A DNA stretch of 64,000 nucleotides from Fibrobacter succinogenes. Lineage in GTDB: Bacteria > Fibrobacterota > Fibrobacteria > Fibrobacterales > Fibrobacteraceae. Under the pieces are notes generated by a model that had not been told where the DNA came from, did no database searches, and saw only the letters and a list, made by a program, of their open reading frames with translations. Positions 1-7,934 of this stretch are shown here, piece after piece (positions within the stretch are counted from its first letter, which is position 1; the number at the start of each line of letters is the position of its first letter). The DNA lies in the NCBI GenBank assembly GCA_902761355.1, contig CACWJY010000022.1, positions 1-64,000 of the forward strand, in the 5' to 3' direction. A program made the position numbers and the translations under genes.

Positions 1-1
1 A

Positions 2-541
2 TACAAGCAAAATGCGGAACGCCGTCAATTGCAACAACAGTTCACAAATATCGATGACTTTATCAAGAGCCTGCAAATCGAAACGACCATTCGCCTGAAT
101 GACCCGGCGGACTTGCCCCGCATCGCTCAGATGTCGCAGAAAACAAACCAGTTCAATTTGACCGGCAAACGCTATACGGACTTGGAACTCAAGGAAATTA
201 TCGGACGCAGCGGAAAAGTTTTCTCGCTTTTGGTGAAGGATAAATTCGGCGATAGCGGCCTTACCGGAGCTGCTGTTGTATCTTTGATTGGCAATGATGC
301 CCATATAGAGAATCTGTTCTTGAGCTGCAGAATTTTGGGCCGCAAAATCGAAAATACATTTGCGGAACAAATTCTCTTAGGACTGAAAGAGGATTCTCTG
401 AAGAACGTAACGGCGGCTTACAACAAGACTCCAAAGAACCAATTGGTGGAAAACTTCTACGAGTCTGTGGGCTTTTCAGTCTTAAACAGGGATGAACAGA
501 AAAAAACTTATGTATATTGCTTGAAAAAGGATAATGTATGA
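2..541 (+). CDS. FkbH-like protein, C-terminal part (5' end outside window)
   Basis: The reading frame is open from the first bases, so this is the last 179 residues of a longer gene. The visible part begins with a charged helix (YKQNAERRQLQQQF). It then shows an acetyltransferase-like fold: a segment on position relative to other factors (RLNDPADLPRIAQMSQKTNQ), a central strand region around VSLIGNDAHIENLFLS and a C-terminal NFYESVGF motif. This is the typical C-terminal half of FkbH-type HAD-IIIC proteins, which load a glyceryl or similar acyl group from a phosphorylated precursor onto a carrier protein. The next gene is a carrier protein that starts inside this stop codon, which supports a shared job in decorating a surface glycan. 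The HAD catalytic half cannot be seen here. Confidence 0.75.
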   Translation, partial: YKQNAERRQLQQQFTNIDDFIKSLQIETTIRLNDPADLPRIAQMSQKTNQFNLTGKRYTDLELKEIIGRSGKVFSLLVKDKFGDSGLTGAAVVSLIGNDAHIENLFLSCRILGRKIENTFAEQILLGLKEDSLKNVTAAYNKTPKNQLVENFYESVGFSVLNRDEQKKTYVYCLKKDNV

Positions 542-759
542 GTAAGTCCGAACAGTTGCTGCAAATTTTCAAGGATGTCCTAGAAACGCAGGACATTGAC
601 GCTACAGTTTCACAAGAGAATTGCGAAGCGTGGGATTCTATTCACCATTTGAATTTGATTGTCGCCATTGAAGGCGCGTTCAATATTTCTTTGGAACCCG
701 AAGAAATGGAACAAATGCGAGACTTTGCGACCGCGCTGAAAACTGTGGAAGGGAAATGA
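538..759 (+). CDS. Acyl carrier protein
   Basis: A 73-residue acidic helical protein of normal ACP length. Ser34 in the WDSIHHLNL stretch sits at the place of the DSL phosphopantetheine attachment motif. The ATG overlaps the stop codon of the FkbH-like gene, and its own stop overlaps the ATG of the glycosyltransferase, so the three genes are translationally coupled. Known FkbH/ACP pairs move a three-carbon acyl unit between proteins; here the context is polysaccharide assembly, so it probably carries a substituent for a sugar. This is not the housekeeping fatty-acid ACP, whose neighbours and motif differ. Confidence 0.88.
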   Translation: MSKSEQLLQIFKDVLETQDIDATVSQENCEAWDSIHHLNLIVAIEGAFNISLEPEEMEQMRDFATALKTVEGK

Positions 760-1829
760 GCAAAATCAAAGTTTGCCATATAACCCATGGAATTGTTGGG
801 AGTGGTGTTGAACAAGTTATATTCAATTACTGCTCTCGTATGACAGATGTTTTCGAATTTGACATTCTTTACCAATATGAACCTAATCCCGATATTTTGA
901 AGAAATTTCAAGATGCCGGTTTTAATTGTATTCAGGTTCCTGACAAAGTCCGTCACCCGCTAAAGCATTTATGGAAAATGTTCCAGAATTTTCGAAAAGG
1001 CCACTACGACGTAGTCCATAGCCACCTAGACTGGTATATGAACAGCTATGTGTGCTTCTTGGCAAAGCTTGCTGGCGTAAAAAAACGCATCGCCCACCAT
1101 CACCAAGCATATTCGAAATGGAGATTCCTTTGTGCTATAATGCGCATCCCTTGTAAATTATTCGCCACCCATTGGCTAGCCTGCGGCGAAGCCGCCGCTA
1201 GCAACGGCTGGGGCAAACATTCCGTAGAGAAAGGCAAAGTGACGATTCTGCCTAACGCCATTGATCCAGAACGATTCAAGTTTAACGAAAATGCTCGGCA
1301 AGAAATTCGAGAACGATACGGAATCAAAGGCGACGATTTTGTGGTGGGGCACGTTGGCCGCTTTTATCCGCAAAAAAATCATAAATTCTTAATAGACGTT
1401 TTTGCGAAACTCCATAAGCAGCGGGCGAATGCAAAGTTGCTTTTGCTTGGGGAAGGTCCTTTGCTGGGACATATTAAACAAACAATTGATTCATTTGGCC
1501 TCTCCAATGTGGTAATCTTTGCAGGATTACAGAAAGATCCAACCCCTTTTTATAGCGCTATGGATGTGTTTGCGTTCCCGTCACTATGGGAGGGATTGCC
1601 TTTAACACTGATAGAAGCTCAATATAACGGTTTATGCTGTTTTGTGAGCGAATACGTCACAAAGGAAGCTGGGATATCCCCAAAAACAGAATGTCTCCCA
1701 CTTGATTTGTCTTTGTGGGTTTCAAGAATCAGTTCGGCAAAAGGTAAAAGCCGCATTTTACAAGAGCCTTGTTCCGACTATGATATCGCGAAACAATTGC
1801 CTGTTTTAAAAGCAATTTACGCTTCATAA
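756..1829 (+). CDS. Glycosyltransferase family 4 (GT-B fold)
   Basis: 357 residues with the two-domain layout of GT4 enzymes. The N-terminal half starts with a strand and glycine loop (CHITHGIVGSGVEQV). The C-terminal half holds the nucleotide-sugar site with HVGRFYPQKNH, LLLLGEGP and the signature FPSLWEGLPLTLIEAQ, whose EGLPLTLIE contains the conserved E-x7-E acidic pair. It should transfer a sugar from an activated donor to a lipid-linked glycan at the cytoplasmic face of the inner membrane. The start codon overlaps the ACP stop. The tail after about residue 330 lacks the usual long closing helix but still ends in a helix-like segment. Donor and acceptor cannot be told from the sequence. 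Confidence 0.9.
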   Translation: MSKIKVCHITHGIVGSGVEQVIFNYCSRMTDVFEFDILYQYEPNPDILKKFQDAGFNCIQVPDKVRHPLKHLWKMFQNFRKGHYDVVHSHLDWYMNSYVCFLAKLAGVKKRIAHHHQAYSKWRFLCAIMRIPCKLFATHWLACGEAAASNGWGKHSVEKGKVTILPNAIDPERFKFNENARQEIRERYGIKGDDFVVGHVGRFYPQKNHKFLIDVFAKLHKQRANAKLLLLGEGPLLGHIKQTIDSFGLSNVVIFAGLQKDPTPFYSAMDVFAFPSLWEGLPLTLIEAQYNGLCCFVSEYVTKEAGISPKTECLPLDLSLWVSRISSAKGKSRILQEPCSDYDIAKQLPVLKAIYAS

Positions 1830-1832
1830 TTT

Positions 1833-2810
1833 TTATCGGTCTATATTGAAAACTCTTTTTAGCTTTTCATAAAATAAGAAGTGTAGGCCAAATTTCCGCC
1901 AAAGGCTAGGCGCATGCAATAGTGCAGCATCAACATCTTTGAACAAATACGGAGATTTTATTTGTACTAAACGGTCTATTCCTTTCAATTCATTGTCATC
2001 AATGCACGCGAATAAACGTCTGTAATAATATGAAATTAGGACTCGCGAACAGAATCTCTTTGAAAAGGCTCCAAGTTTGTCGATTGTTTCTGTAAAACGT
2101 CTTATTATTATAGCAAGATGTCCGCAGTTTTTCGCTTGAATAACCGGGTCCATTGACTGGCCTTCTCTTGTCATATCGTAGTTGTAGAGTACAGGCTCTA
2201 AAAAAATGATGGACTCTGCTGCTTTGGTGGGGTAAATTAGAAACTCATTGTCCGTGTAACAGATTCCTTCAGAAAGACGAAACTTAACTTCTCGCAATAT
2301 GGATGTATCGAAAGTCATGGAATGCATAACGAACAATTCAAAATCCTGATTCGTCCAAATAGACTCTTGCAAAAGACTATACATGTGGTTGTATAATACT
2401 TGTTTGGGTTTATATTCTATAGTCTTTGTCCTACGAATCTTTTTATATGGCGTGACAATAATATCAGTTGAAATATTTTCAATTTCGTTTAATAGCTTTA
2501 TCAGCCCGTCCGTATCAAACCAGTCGTCGGCATCTAGAATACGGAAATACTTTCCCGTCGCAACCTTGAGTGCTGCGTTTACACATGATCCATAGTGACC
2601 ATTAGGCTTGTCAATGATGTTTACAATATCGGAGCGCTTTTCTGCATATTCTTGCATGATGGCGAGGGAGCCGTCGGTGCTTCCGTCATTGACGACGATT
2701 AACTCCAAACTAGAGGGGACATCGTCGCGAGTAACGGAATCAAGACAGCGTCGCAAATACGCTTCCATATTATAAGTGGGGATAACGACTGACAAAAGTT
2801 TTTCGGACAT
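1833..2810 (-). CDS. Glycosyltransferase family 2 (GT-A fold)
   Basis: 325 residues from the ATG at 2810. The frame is open further upstream but would run into the mutase gene, and the family signature SVVIPTYNMEAYLRRCLDS starts right after this ATG. The GT-A core shows VVNDGSTDGS and the metal-binding RILDADDWFD near residue 95. It lies 1 nt after the stop of glf and is the last gene of a four-gene minus-strand operon. It converges with the GT4 gene; the two stops are only a few bases apart. It is a likely sugar transferase of the same surface polysaccharide. Specificity is unknown. Confidence 0.9.
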   Translation of the reverse strand: MSEKLLSVVIPTYNMEAYLRRCLDSVTRDDVPSSLELIVVNDGSTDGSLAIMQEYAEKRSDIVNIIDKPNGHYGSCVNAALKVATGKYFRILDADDWFDTDGLIKLLNEIENISTDIIVTPYKKIRRTKTIEYKPKQVLYNHMYSLLQESIWTNQDFELFVMHSMTFDTSILREVKFRLSEGICYTDNEFLIYPTKAAESIIFLEPVLYNYDMTREGQSMDPVIQAKNCGHLAIIIRRFTETIDKLGAFSKRFCSRVLISYYYRRLFACIDDNELKGIDRLVQIKSPYLFKDVDAALLHAPSLWRKFGLHFLFYEKLKRVFNIDR

Positions 2811-2811
2811 T

Positions 2812-3927
2812 CTAGATTCCCAATTCCTGCTTTGCGACGGCCATCGCTCGTTCAATGACATCGTCCATATCGTAGTATTTGTATTCGGCAAGCCTTCCGC
2901 CAAAAATGACCTTAGATTGCCATTCCGCCAATGCTTTGTATTTTGCGTATAGGGCGGAATTCTTTTCGTCATTGACTGTATAGTAACGCTCTTTGCCAAG
3001 ACTCCAGGCCTGGGGATATTCGCGCGTGATAACAGTTTTTGCTTGTTGACCAAATTCAAAGTGTTTGTGCTCGATAATCCTGGTGTAGGGGATGTCTGCA
3101 TCGATGTAGTTTATAACCGCGTTTCCCTGGAAATTGTCTTTATCGAGAACATCTGTTTCAAAATTCAGGGAACGGTAGTCTAAAGTCCCGAATTGATAAT
3201 CAAAGAATTCATCGATGGATCCCGTGTAGATGATTTTTTCAGCAACACTCTCCAGTTCGGAGCGGTGCTCAAAGAAATCCGTATTCAAATGGACCTCAAT
3301 TCCATCCAACATCTTAGCGACTAATTGTGTGTAACCACCGCAGGGGATACCTTGGTATAAATCGTTGAAATAGTTGTTGTCAAATGTATAACGGATGGGG
3401 AGGCGTTTGATGATGGATCCCGGAAGATCACGACATTTGCGCCCCCATTGTTTCTCAGTGTATTCTTTGATTAGCGTCTCAAAGATATCTCGACCCACAA
3501 GGCTTAGAGCTTGTTCTTCTAGGTTGGCGGGTTGCCGCCCGTTGAGTCGCTTGAGAATTTCTGTTTGTTGCTCTTCAATTTTCGCTCTTGCGGCTTCTGG
3601 CGTTGCCACTCCCCACATTTGATTGAATGTGTTCATGTTGAAAGGCAAATTATAATACTGCCCCTTTGATTTGGCTATTGGGGAATTTGTGTAGCGGTTA
3701 AATTCAACGAAAGAATTGACAAAACTCCAGACATTCTTATTGGATGTATGGAAAATGTGTGCGCCATACTTATGAACATTGATTCCTTCAATGTTTTCAG
3801 TATAGCAGTTGCCTGCGATATGCGAACGTTTGTCAATGACGAGAACGCTTTTGCCTGCCTTCTTGGCTAAATTGGCAAAAGTTGCTCCGAAAAGGCCTGC
3901 GCCAATGATGAGGTAATTGTAATCCAT
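2812..3927 (-). CDS. glf: UDP-galactopyranose mutase
   Basis: 371 residues, the normal length for bacterial Glf. It converts UDP-galactopyranose to UDP-galactofuranose, using reduced FAD. The FAD-binding Rossmann motif GAGLFGATFANLAKKAGK follows the start, then VIDKRSHIAGNCYTE and the HKYGAHIFHT motif typical of the mutase. The C-terminal half has FEFGQQAKTVITREYP and ends with GGRLAEYKYYDMDDVIERA. It implies galactofuranose in the polysaccharide built by this locus. It starts 2 nt after the flippase stop codon region, so it is expressed with it. Confidence 0.95.
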   Translation of the reverse strand: MDYNYLIIGAGLFGATFANLAKKAGKSVLVIDKRSHIAGNCYTENIEGINVHKYGAHIFHTSNKNVWSFVNSFVEFNRYTNSPIAKSKGQYYNLPFNMNTFNQMWGVATPEAARAKIEEQQTEILKRLNGRQPANLEEQALSLVGRDIFETLIKEYTEKQWGRKCRDLPGSIIKRLPIRYTFDNNYFNDLYQGIPCGGYTQLVAKMLDGIEVHLNTDFFEHRSELESVAEKIIYTGSIDEFFDYQFGTLDYRSLNFETDVLDKDNFQGNAVINYIDADIPYTRIIEHKHFEFGQQAKTVITREYPQAWSLGKERYYTVNDEKNSALYAKYKALAEWQSKVIFGGRLAEYKYYDMDDVIERAMAVAKQELGI

Positions 3928-3929
3928 GT

Positions 3930-5378
3930 CTATTTTCTTTTTAATTTTTGTGACACAACTGTTTTTAGATCAACCCAACTTTCGTCGTGTGTTATTGCTG
4001 ATAGCAAAATATAGATTACGGCGCCTGTTACAGTGCAAATTGAAATTGTGAGCAAAGGATTTGTGAAATAATTTGAAAAGGCGTGTACTAATACGCCCAT
4101 GAACGAGGCTTTCGCAAGTATTGGTAATAGCTCTTTTAGTTGTGCGATTTCTCCATAGCCTAATATTTGCCGTGTGTAGTAACAGTTGATGGAGAAGGCT
4201 ATGAATTCATATAGGGCTTTGCCTATGGCTAAGGGTAAAATACCAAAGGGGAGTAGAGCGAACAGAAGTGCAAATGCAATCGGTTTTTTGATAAATTCGA
4301 GCTTTAGGACTAAATCTGTACGACCTTTGACGTATAGCAGATTCAAGTTGATGTGAGTCAGTGGGCTAAATAAAGCGCCTATACATATGATTTGCATAAC
4401 GGGGACGCATGGCAACCATTTTTCGCCAATAATTGTTGTGATGAGTGGCTCTGCAAGCACGGCCATCCCGATAAGAATGGGGTATAGTATGAATAGGGGT
4501 AGTCTGAGTAATTTTCTGTAAGCTTTCAATAGTTCGTTATTGTCGTCTTGAATTTTCGCCAATATTGGATAGTTTACTTTGATGACTATGTCTTGGATGG
4601 TTTGTGCGGGGAGTTCCGCATATTGATTTGCGCAGTTGAAGTACCCTACATCTAGGGGAGTGAACTTTTTCCCGATGACGAATGCGTAAATATTTGTGTA
4701 TATGGAGTTTATCAAACTGGATCCTAGAAGCTTTGAACCGAAGGACCATAGCTCAGAAAAGGACTTTTTGGAAATGGTTAGATTGGGAACCCATTTTGAC
4801 GTAATCCAAATACAGATTGTTGAAACGCCCTGGTTTGCTATTGCCTGAAAAACAAGAGCCCAAACACTCCATCCACGACAAGCAAGGATAACCCCAACGA
4901 CTCCCGAGACTATAGTGCTTGATATGGATATTATTGATTGTTCTTTGAATCGTAAATCTTTGGTTAGTCGAACATTTTGGACGGTGCTAAGCGCTGACAG
5001 CAATATTGAAATTGATATTATTCGGGTAACATCTGTTAAAAGGGGCTCGCGATAGAAAGATGCTATAAAGGGGGCTAGTAGGAATAAGGCTGTGTAAAAA
5101 ACAGATGCGACGATGATGTTGAAAAAAAACATCGTTGAAAAATCCGCATTTGAACTATTTTGTTTTTGAATCAGGGCATTTGAAAGGCCGCTGTCTGTGA
5201 AGGTTTGTGCTATGGCGATAAATATGGCTAGCATGCCGATTATGCCAAAATCATCTGGGGATAGTAGCCTTGCTAAAATAATTCCAAAAACAAATTGCAT
5301 AGAATGTCGGACAATCTTCTCAATAGAAGTCCAAAACATTCCTTTGATGGCGACTTGCTTTAAAGGGTCGGAATACAT
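3930..5378 (-). CDS. Wzx-type polysaccharide flippase (MOP superfamily)
   Basis: 482 residues with about 12 to 14 predicted membrane spans. The N-terminal part (SIEKIVRHSMQFVFGIILAR, then LSPDDFGIIGM) is characteristic of the WzxC/Polysacc_synt_3 group of lipid-linked oligosaccharide flippases. It should move the finished undecaprenyl-linked repeat unit across the inner membrane. Its ATG shares a base with the TAA of licD (TAATG), which indicates translational coupling. It would act between the glycosyltransferases and a polymerase that is not in this window. Confidence 0.92.
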   Translation of the reverse strand: MYSDPLKQVAIKGMFWTSIEKIVRHSMQFVFGIILARLLSPDDFGIIGMLAIFIAIAQTFTDSGLSNALIQKQNSSNADFSTMFFFNIIVASVFYTALFLLAPFIASFYREPLLTDVTRIISISILLSALSTVQNVRLTKDLRFKEQSIISISSTIVSGVVGVILACRGWSVWALVFQAIANQGVSTICIWITSKWVPNLTISKKSFSELWSFGSKLLGSSLINSIYTNIYAFVIGKKFTPLDVGYFNCANQYAELPAQTIQDIVIKVNYPILAKIQDDNNELLKAYRKLLRLPLFILYPILIGMAVLAEPLITTIIGEKWLPCVPVMQIICIGALFSPLTHINLNLLYVKGRTDLVLKLEFIKKPIAFALLFALLPFGILPLAIGKALYEFIAFSINCYYTRQILGYGEIAQLKELLPILAKASFMGVLVHAFSNYFTNPLLTISICTVTGAVIYILLSAITHDESWVDLKTVVSQKLKRK

Positions 5379-6286
5379 TATTTACGAAAATAGTTTTTTA
5401 TGATTTGGAATAATTTCTTTATAGTGTAAAAACGCCGTAATTTTGGAAGAAACTCTTCGTATGAATGATCTGGATCAAGCATGGCGAATTGTCCGTGTGC
5501 TGAAGGGCCTTGAATAGGAGTCATGTAATCCCCAAATTCGCGAGTTAAGATTTCGTGGTAACGGCCGGAGACCGGCATTGAAATATCTTCAAAAGGAAAG
5601 AATTTTATTTCATCCATTATTTTTTTTGATCTTCTATATTTTTTTAGAATTTTCCATGAGTATGCGATTAAACAAACTTCAGATGCATCATTATCCCATT
5701 GTGCTCGAAATATATCTTCATATTCTTTGAATAATTCTTGAGAATCTTGTTGATGGTATCGAAAAAAAGATATGATGCCCTTTATTTTATAAAGAGGATT
5801 TAAACTATGGAGATATAAGCTGCGATATGCGACCATTTCCATTTTACGTTTTAGCGGTTCTGTTTTCTTTTTTAGGTTTTCCATCTCAGGTTCGTTTGCG
5901 GGGATAGTATCTAAAACAAAAATGTCAATAAATATTCCTTGATGGAAAGGAGAAAAAATGTCGGCTGGCAAAATGGCCGCGGTCCCATCCATTCTTACTT
6001 GAGCATGTGCGCGTACGTATTTATTATCGGTGTAGGCGCATTGAAAAAAATAGGGGTGTTGAAATTCTTCTTGCGCAACGGATACGAGTTTGTCGTAGTC
6101 TGGGCGAAGCATTTCGAAATCAATATCGTCATCCCAAGGGATAAAACCTTTCTCTCGGACTGCTCCTATGGCGGTCCCTCCACAGGCGACAATTGGCAGA
6201 TTGTGTTTTTGACATACGGCAAGGACTTTTTTTGCAAGTTCGAGCTGGATACTTCTGATTTTTTTGGAGGAAGGGGGATTGCTCAT
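5378..6286 (-). CDS. LicD family phosphotransferase
   Basis: 302 residues. The family core is clear near residues 25-65: ACGGTAIGAVREKGFIPWDD followed by DIDFEMLRPDYDKL, giving the nucleotidyltransferase-like metal site (DDDID). LicD proteins transfer phosphocholine or another phospho-substituent, such as phosphoribitol in some relatives, from a CDP carrier to a surface sugar. It is the first gene of the minus-strand operon licD-wzx-glf-GT2. A TATATTAG box about 30 nt upstream is a possible promoter. On the opposite strand just upstream lies a remnant resembling a cytidylyltransferase start, which could once have supplied the CDP-activated group. Confidence 0.9.
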   Translation of the reverse strand: MSNPPSSKKIRSIQLELAKKVLAVCQKHNLPIVACGGTAIGAVREKGFIPWDDDIDFEMLRPDYDKLVSVAQEEFQHPYFFQCAYTDNKYVRAHAQVRMDGTAAILPADIFSPFHQGIFIDIFVLDTIPANEPEMENLKKKTEPLKRKMEMVAYRSLYLHSLNPLYKIKGIISFFRYHQQDSQELFKEYEDIFRAQWDNDASEVCLIAYSWKILKKYRRSKKIMDEIKFFPFEDISMPVSGRYHEILTREFGDYMTPIQGPSAHGQFAMLDPDHSYEEFLPKLRRFYTIKKLFQIIKNYFRK

Positions 6287-6461
6287 TAATTGACTCTTAT
6301 GGAAGTAATTCTAATATAAAAAAAGTGGTATAATAGAAGCTGGTTGTTTTTTTTATAGGGTTGCCGGATTGCTGTTTTACAAGAAAAAATTGAAATACAG
6401 GTATGAAAATATGTTATATTACTAAATAGACAATGTGGGGCAATGAGAAAAAAGGAAAAAA
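6287..6461. promoter_or_regulatory. Divergent AT-rich promoter region between licD and a gene remnant
   Basis: About 175 bp of AT-rich DNA separates licD (minus) from the remnant (plus). Each side has a TATATTA-like box: on the minus strand near 6313 and on the plus strand near 6414. A purine-rich ribosome binding site (AAAGGAAAAA) precedes the plus-strand ATG. No other gene is visible here. Confidence 0.45.
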
Positions 6462-6572
6462 ATGGCAAAAGTAGTTTATCTCGGCATGATAGGTGACATT
6501 ATGCATCCAGGCCTCATCAATATCATTAATGAAGGTGTTCCTCTAAAGTGGTTGTTTCCAAAATGGAAATAA
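6462..6572 (+). pseudogene. Remnant of a cytidylyltransferase/PEP-mutase-type gene start
   Basis: A 36-codon frame with a good ribosome binding site begins MAKVVYLGMIGDIMHPGLIN. This matches the opening beta-strand and HxGH-type nucleotide site of cytidylyltransferase-fold enzymes such as those fused to phosphoenolpyruvate mutase, except that the second His of the HPGH motif is Leu here. After INEG the family resemblance stops and the frame closes within 12 codons. The most likely reading is the 5' stub of a gene cut by a deletion. A true small protein is possible but less likely, because the match is to the first part of a much longer enzyme. Confidence 0.6.
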
Positions 6573-6697
6573 CCACTCCTCATGGAAACCATGGCGCTTT
6601 CTTGGCACGTTGACGGCGCCCCCCCCTGAAAAATTATATTTAGTGTACGAGTGAGTAGCTTTACTCGCGAAAACCGATTGACTACGAAGAACGTGCT

Positions 6698-6934
6698 TTG
6701 ATGGAAGCTATTGAGAATGGCGAAACAGCGCCTATTCCGCGTGATGAGCTGGAAGCTATGCGTGCTGATATCATGTCCGCCTCGGCGAAGAACATCACCA
6801 TCCGTATGCAGCTTGATGATCTAAATGGCATCAAGAAAATGGCGAAGGCCGCGGGCATGCCTTACCAGACGCTCATCAATTCCATTATCCACCGTTACGT
6901 GACGGGTGGCATCGTATTCAAGGTCGCGGTGTAG
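6698..6934 (+). CDS. CopG/BrnA-like antitoxin without a visible toxin
   Basis: The protein has a helical N-terminus (MEAIENGE) followed by a ribbon-helix-helix type segment (NITIRMQLDDLNGIKKMAKA, then GMPYQTLINSIIHRYVTG). This is the pattern of CopG-family antitoxins that partner BrnT-like toxins. The in-frame sequence upstream from 6659 (SRKPIDYEERAL) also looks like family sequence but has no ATG or GTG, so the native start seems lost. The best remaining starts are TTG at 6698 or ATG at 6701, without a clear ribosome binding site. No toxin gene is next to it. It may be a decayed or orphan antitoxin. Confidence 0.6.
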   Translation: MMEAIENGETAPIPRDELEAMRADIMSASAKNITIRMQLDDLNGIKKMAKAAGMPYQTLINSIIHRYVTGGIVFKVAV

Positions 6935-6939
6935 GCTAA

Positions 6940-7470
6940 TCACCGCTTGCTGTCAATCTTTTTTAAAAACTCTTTGTCGTTTCCGTGAAAGCATGTTTCG
7001 TAAAGATCGGGTTCGTTTTTCTTTAGCCAGCGTACTTTTTCCTTCATTCCCTTTCGAATGTGCGAAATGTCAAGATGTGAATATTTCTCAACGGCGTGGG
7101 CGATATCTAGGATGTCGGGCCCGCAAAAACATGCGTCGTAATTGACATAGTCTATGAAACCAAATCGGTCATCTTCAACCTTCAGTTTTTCTTTGTAAGA
7201 AATAAAGACGTAATCGTCCTTGAACAGATGGTTTAGCTTCGCCATTTTGTATTGGATATCGACAACGCCCGACGTCTTGAGGAAACCCGTCATATACCAA
7301 AGCGTGCGACTGTGAATTTTTATGTAGTCTTCGGGCAGGTCCTCTGCTACGATTTTTGTCGGATAGCGTCCGCGTGAGTACAGAAATTTATTCTCGGTGT
7401 CCAGGATTTCCCGAAATCCTTTCCCGAATTTTCCGTATGTGTAGATGAATGATCTGATGCGTTTTGTCAT
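6940..7470 (-). CDS. Hypothetical protein, 176 aa
   Basis: I do not recognise this protein. It is basic (many Lys and Arg) and rich in Tyr and Asp, with no signal peptide or membrane span. The central part (FGFIDYVNYDACFCGPDILD) looks like a folded core. The C-terminus is charged and helical. A GGAGGC ribosome binding site lies just before the ATG, and a TATATTTG box is 42 nt upstream, so it is probably expressed. It lies between two toxin-antitoxin type genes in an AT-rich segment, which suggests an accessory gene. Confidence 0.6.
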   Translation of the reverse strand: MTKRIRSFIYTYGKFGKGFREILDTENKFLYSRGRYPTKIVAEDLPEDYIKIHSRTLWYMTGFLKTSGVVDIQYKMAKLNHLFKDDYVFISYKEKLKVEDDRFGFIDYVNYDACFCGPDILDIAHAVEKYSHLDISHIRKGMKEKVRWLKKNEPDLYETCFHGNDKEFLKKIDSKR

Positions 7471-7511
7471 TTTGCCTCCGAATGGTCGCCTTTGTCGGGA
7501 CCGATGCGCAC

Positions 7512-7519
7512 CAAATATA
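7512..7519 (-). promoter_or_regulatory. TATATTTG promoter box
   Basis: An exact TATATTTG on the minus strand, 42 nt before the ATG of the 176-aa protein. This leaves a normal leader with an SD sequence. It resembles the -7 element TAnnTTTG of Bacteroidetes promoters. Confidence 0.5.
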
Positions 7520-7604
7520 TAATTTTTAGAGATTTTTACTACACCTATTGATTTGTTTAAAATTTTAATGTATATTATAGGTGTGCTAAAATAATGAGGT
7601 TAGT

Positions 7605-7928
7605 ATGCACATTCTTTTCGAAGATAAAAATCTGAAAAAGTGCGCTACAGATAAGGCGTATGCGCTGAAAAGGCTGGGCCACCGGCGTGCTAATTGTTAT
7701 GCAGTGCGATTGATGCAAATTGACCGTGCTGACAATTTTGAACAATTGCGGGGCTTGCCGGGGCATTATCACGACTTGGTGGGGAATCGTGCTGGCCAGT
7801 GGGCTTGTGACTTGGATCAGCCGTATAGGTTGATTTTCAAGAGTACGAACGAGGGGCCGGTTGCGCAAATTGTGTGGGCTAGGGAACGTATTGCAAAAAT
7901 GCTTGAAATAGCGGATTATCACAAGTGA
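7605..7928 (+). CDS. HigB-like toxin (RelE/ParE superfamily)
   Basis: 107 residues, usual toxin length. The sequence runs from LKKCATDKAYALKRLGHRRA to LRGLPGHYHDLVGNRAGQWACDLDQPYRLIF. This is the pattern of plasmid-maintenance killer proteins of the HigB group, which cut mRNA on the ribosome. A TATATTAT box and a GAGG ribosome binding site precede it. The antitoxin gene starts 6 nt after its stop, in the toxin-first order typical of higBA. Confidence 0.85.
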   Translation: MHILFEDKNLKKCATDKAYALKRLGHRRANCYAVRLMQIDRADNFEQLRGLPGHYHDLVGNRAGQWACDLDQPYRLIFKSTNEGPVAQIVWARERIAKMLEIADYHK

Positions 7929-7934
7929 GGATGT

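Noticed and set aside
2811..3101. N-terminal extension of the GT2 protein
   Set aside because: It lies wholly inside glf and is not family-like; the ATG at 2810 starts at the conserved core.
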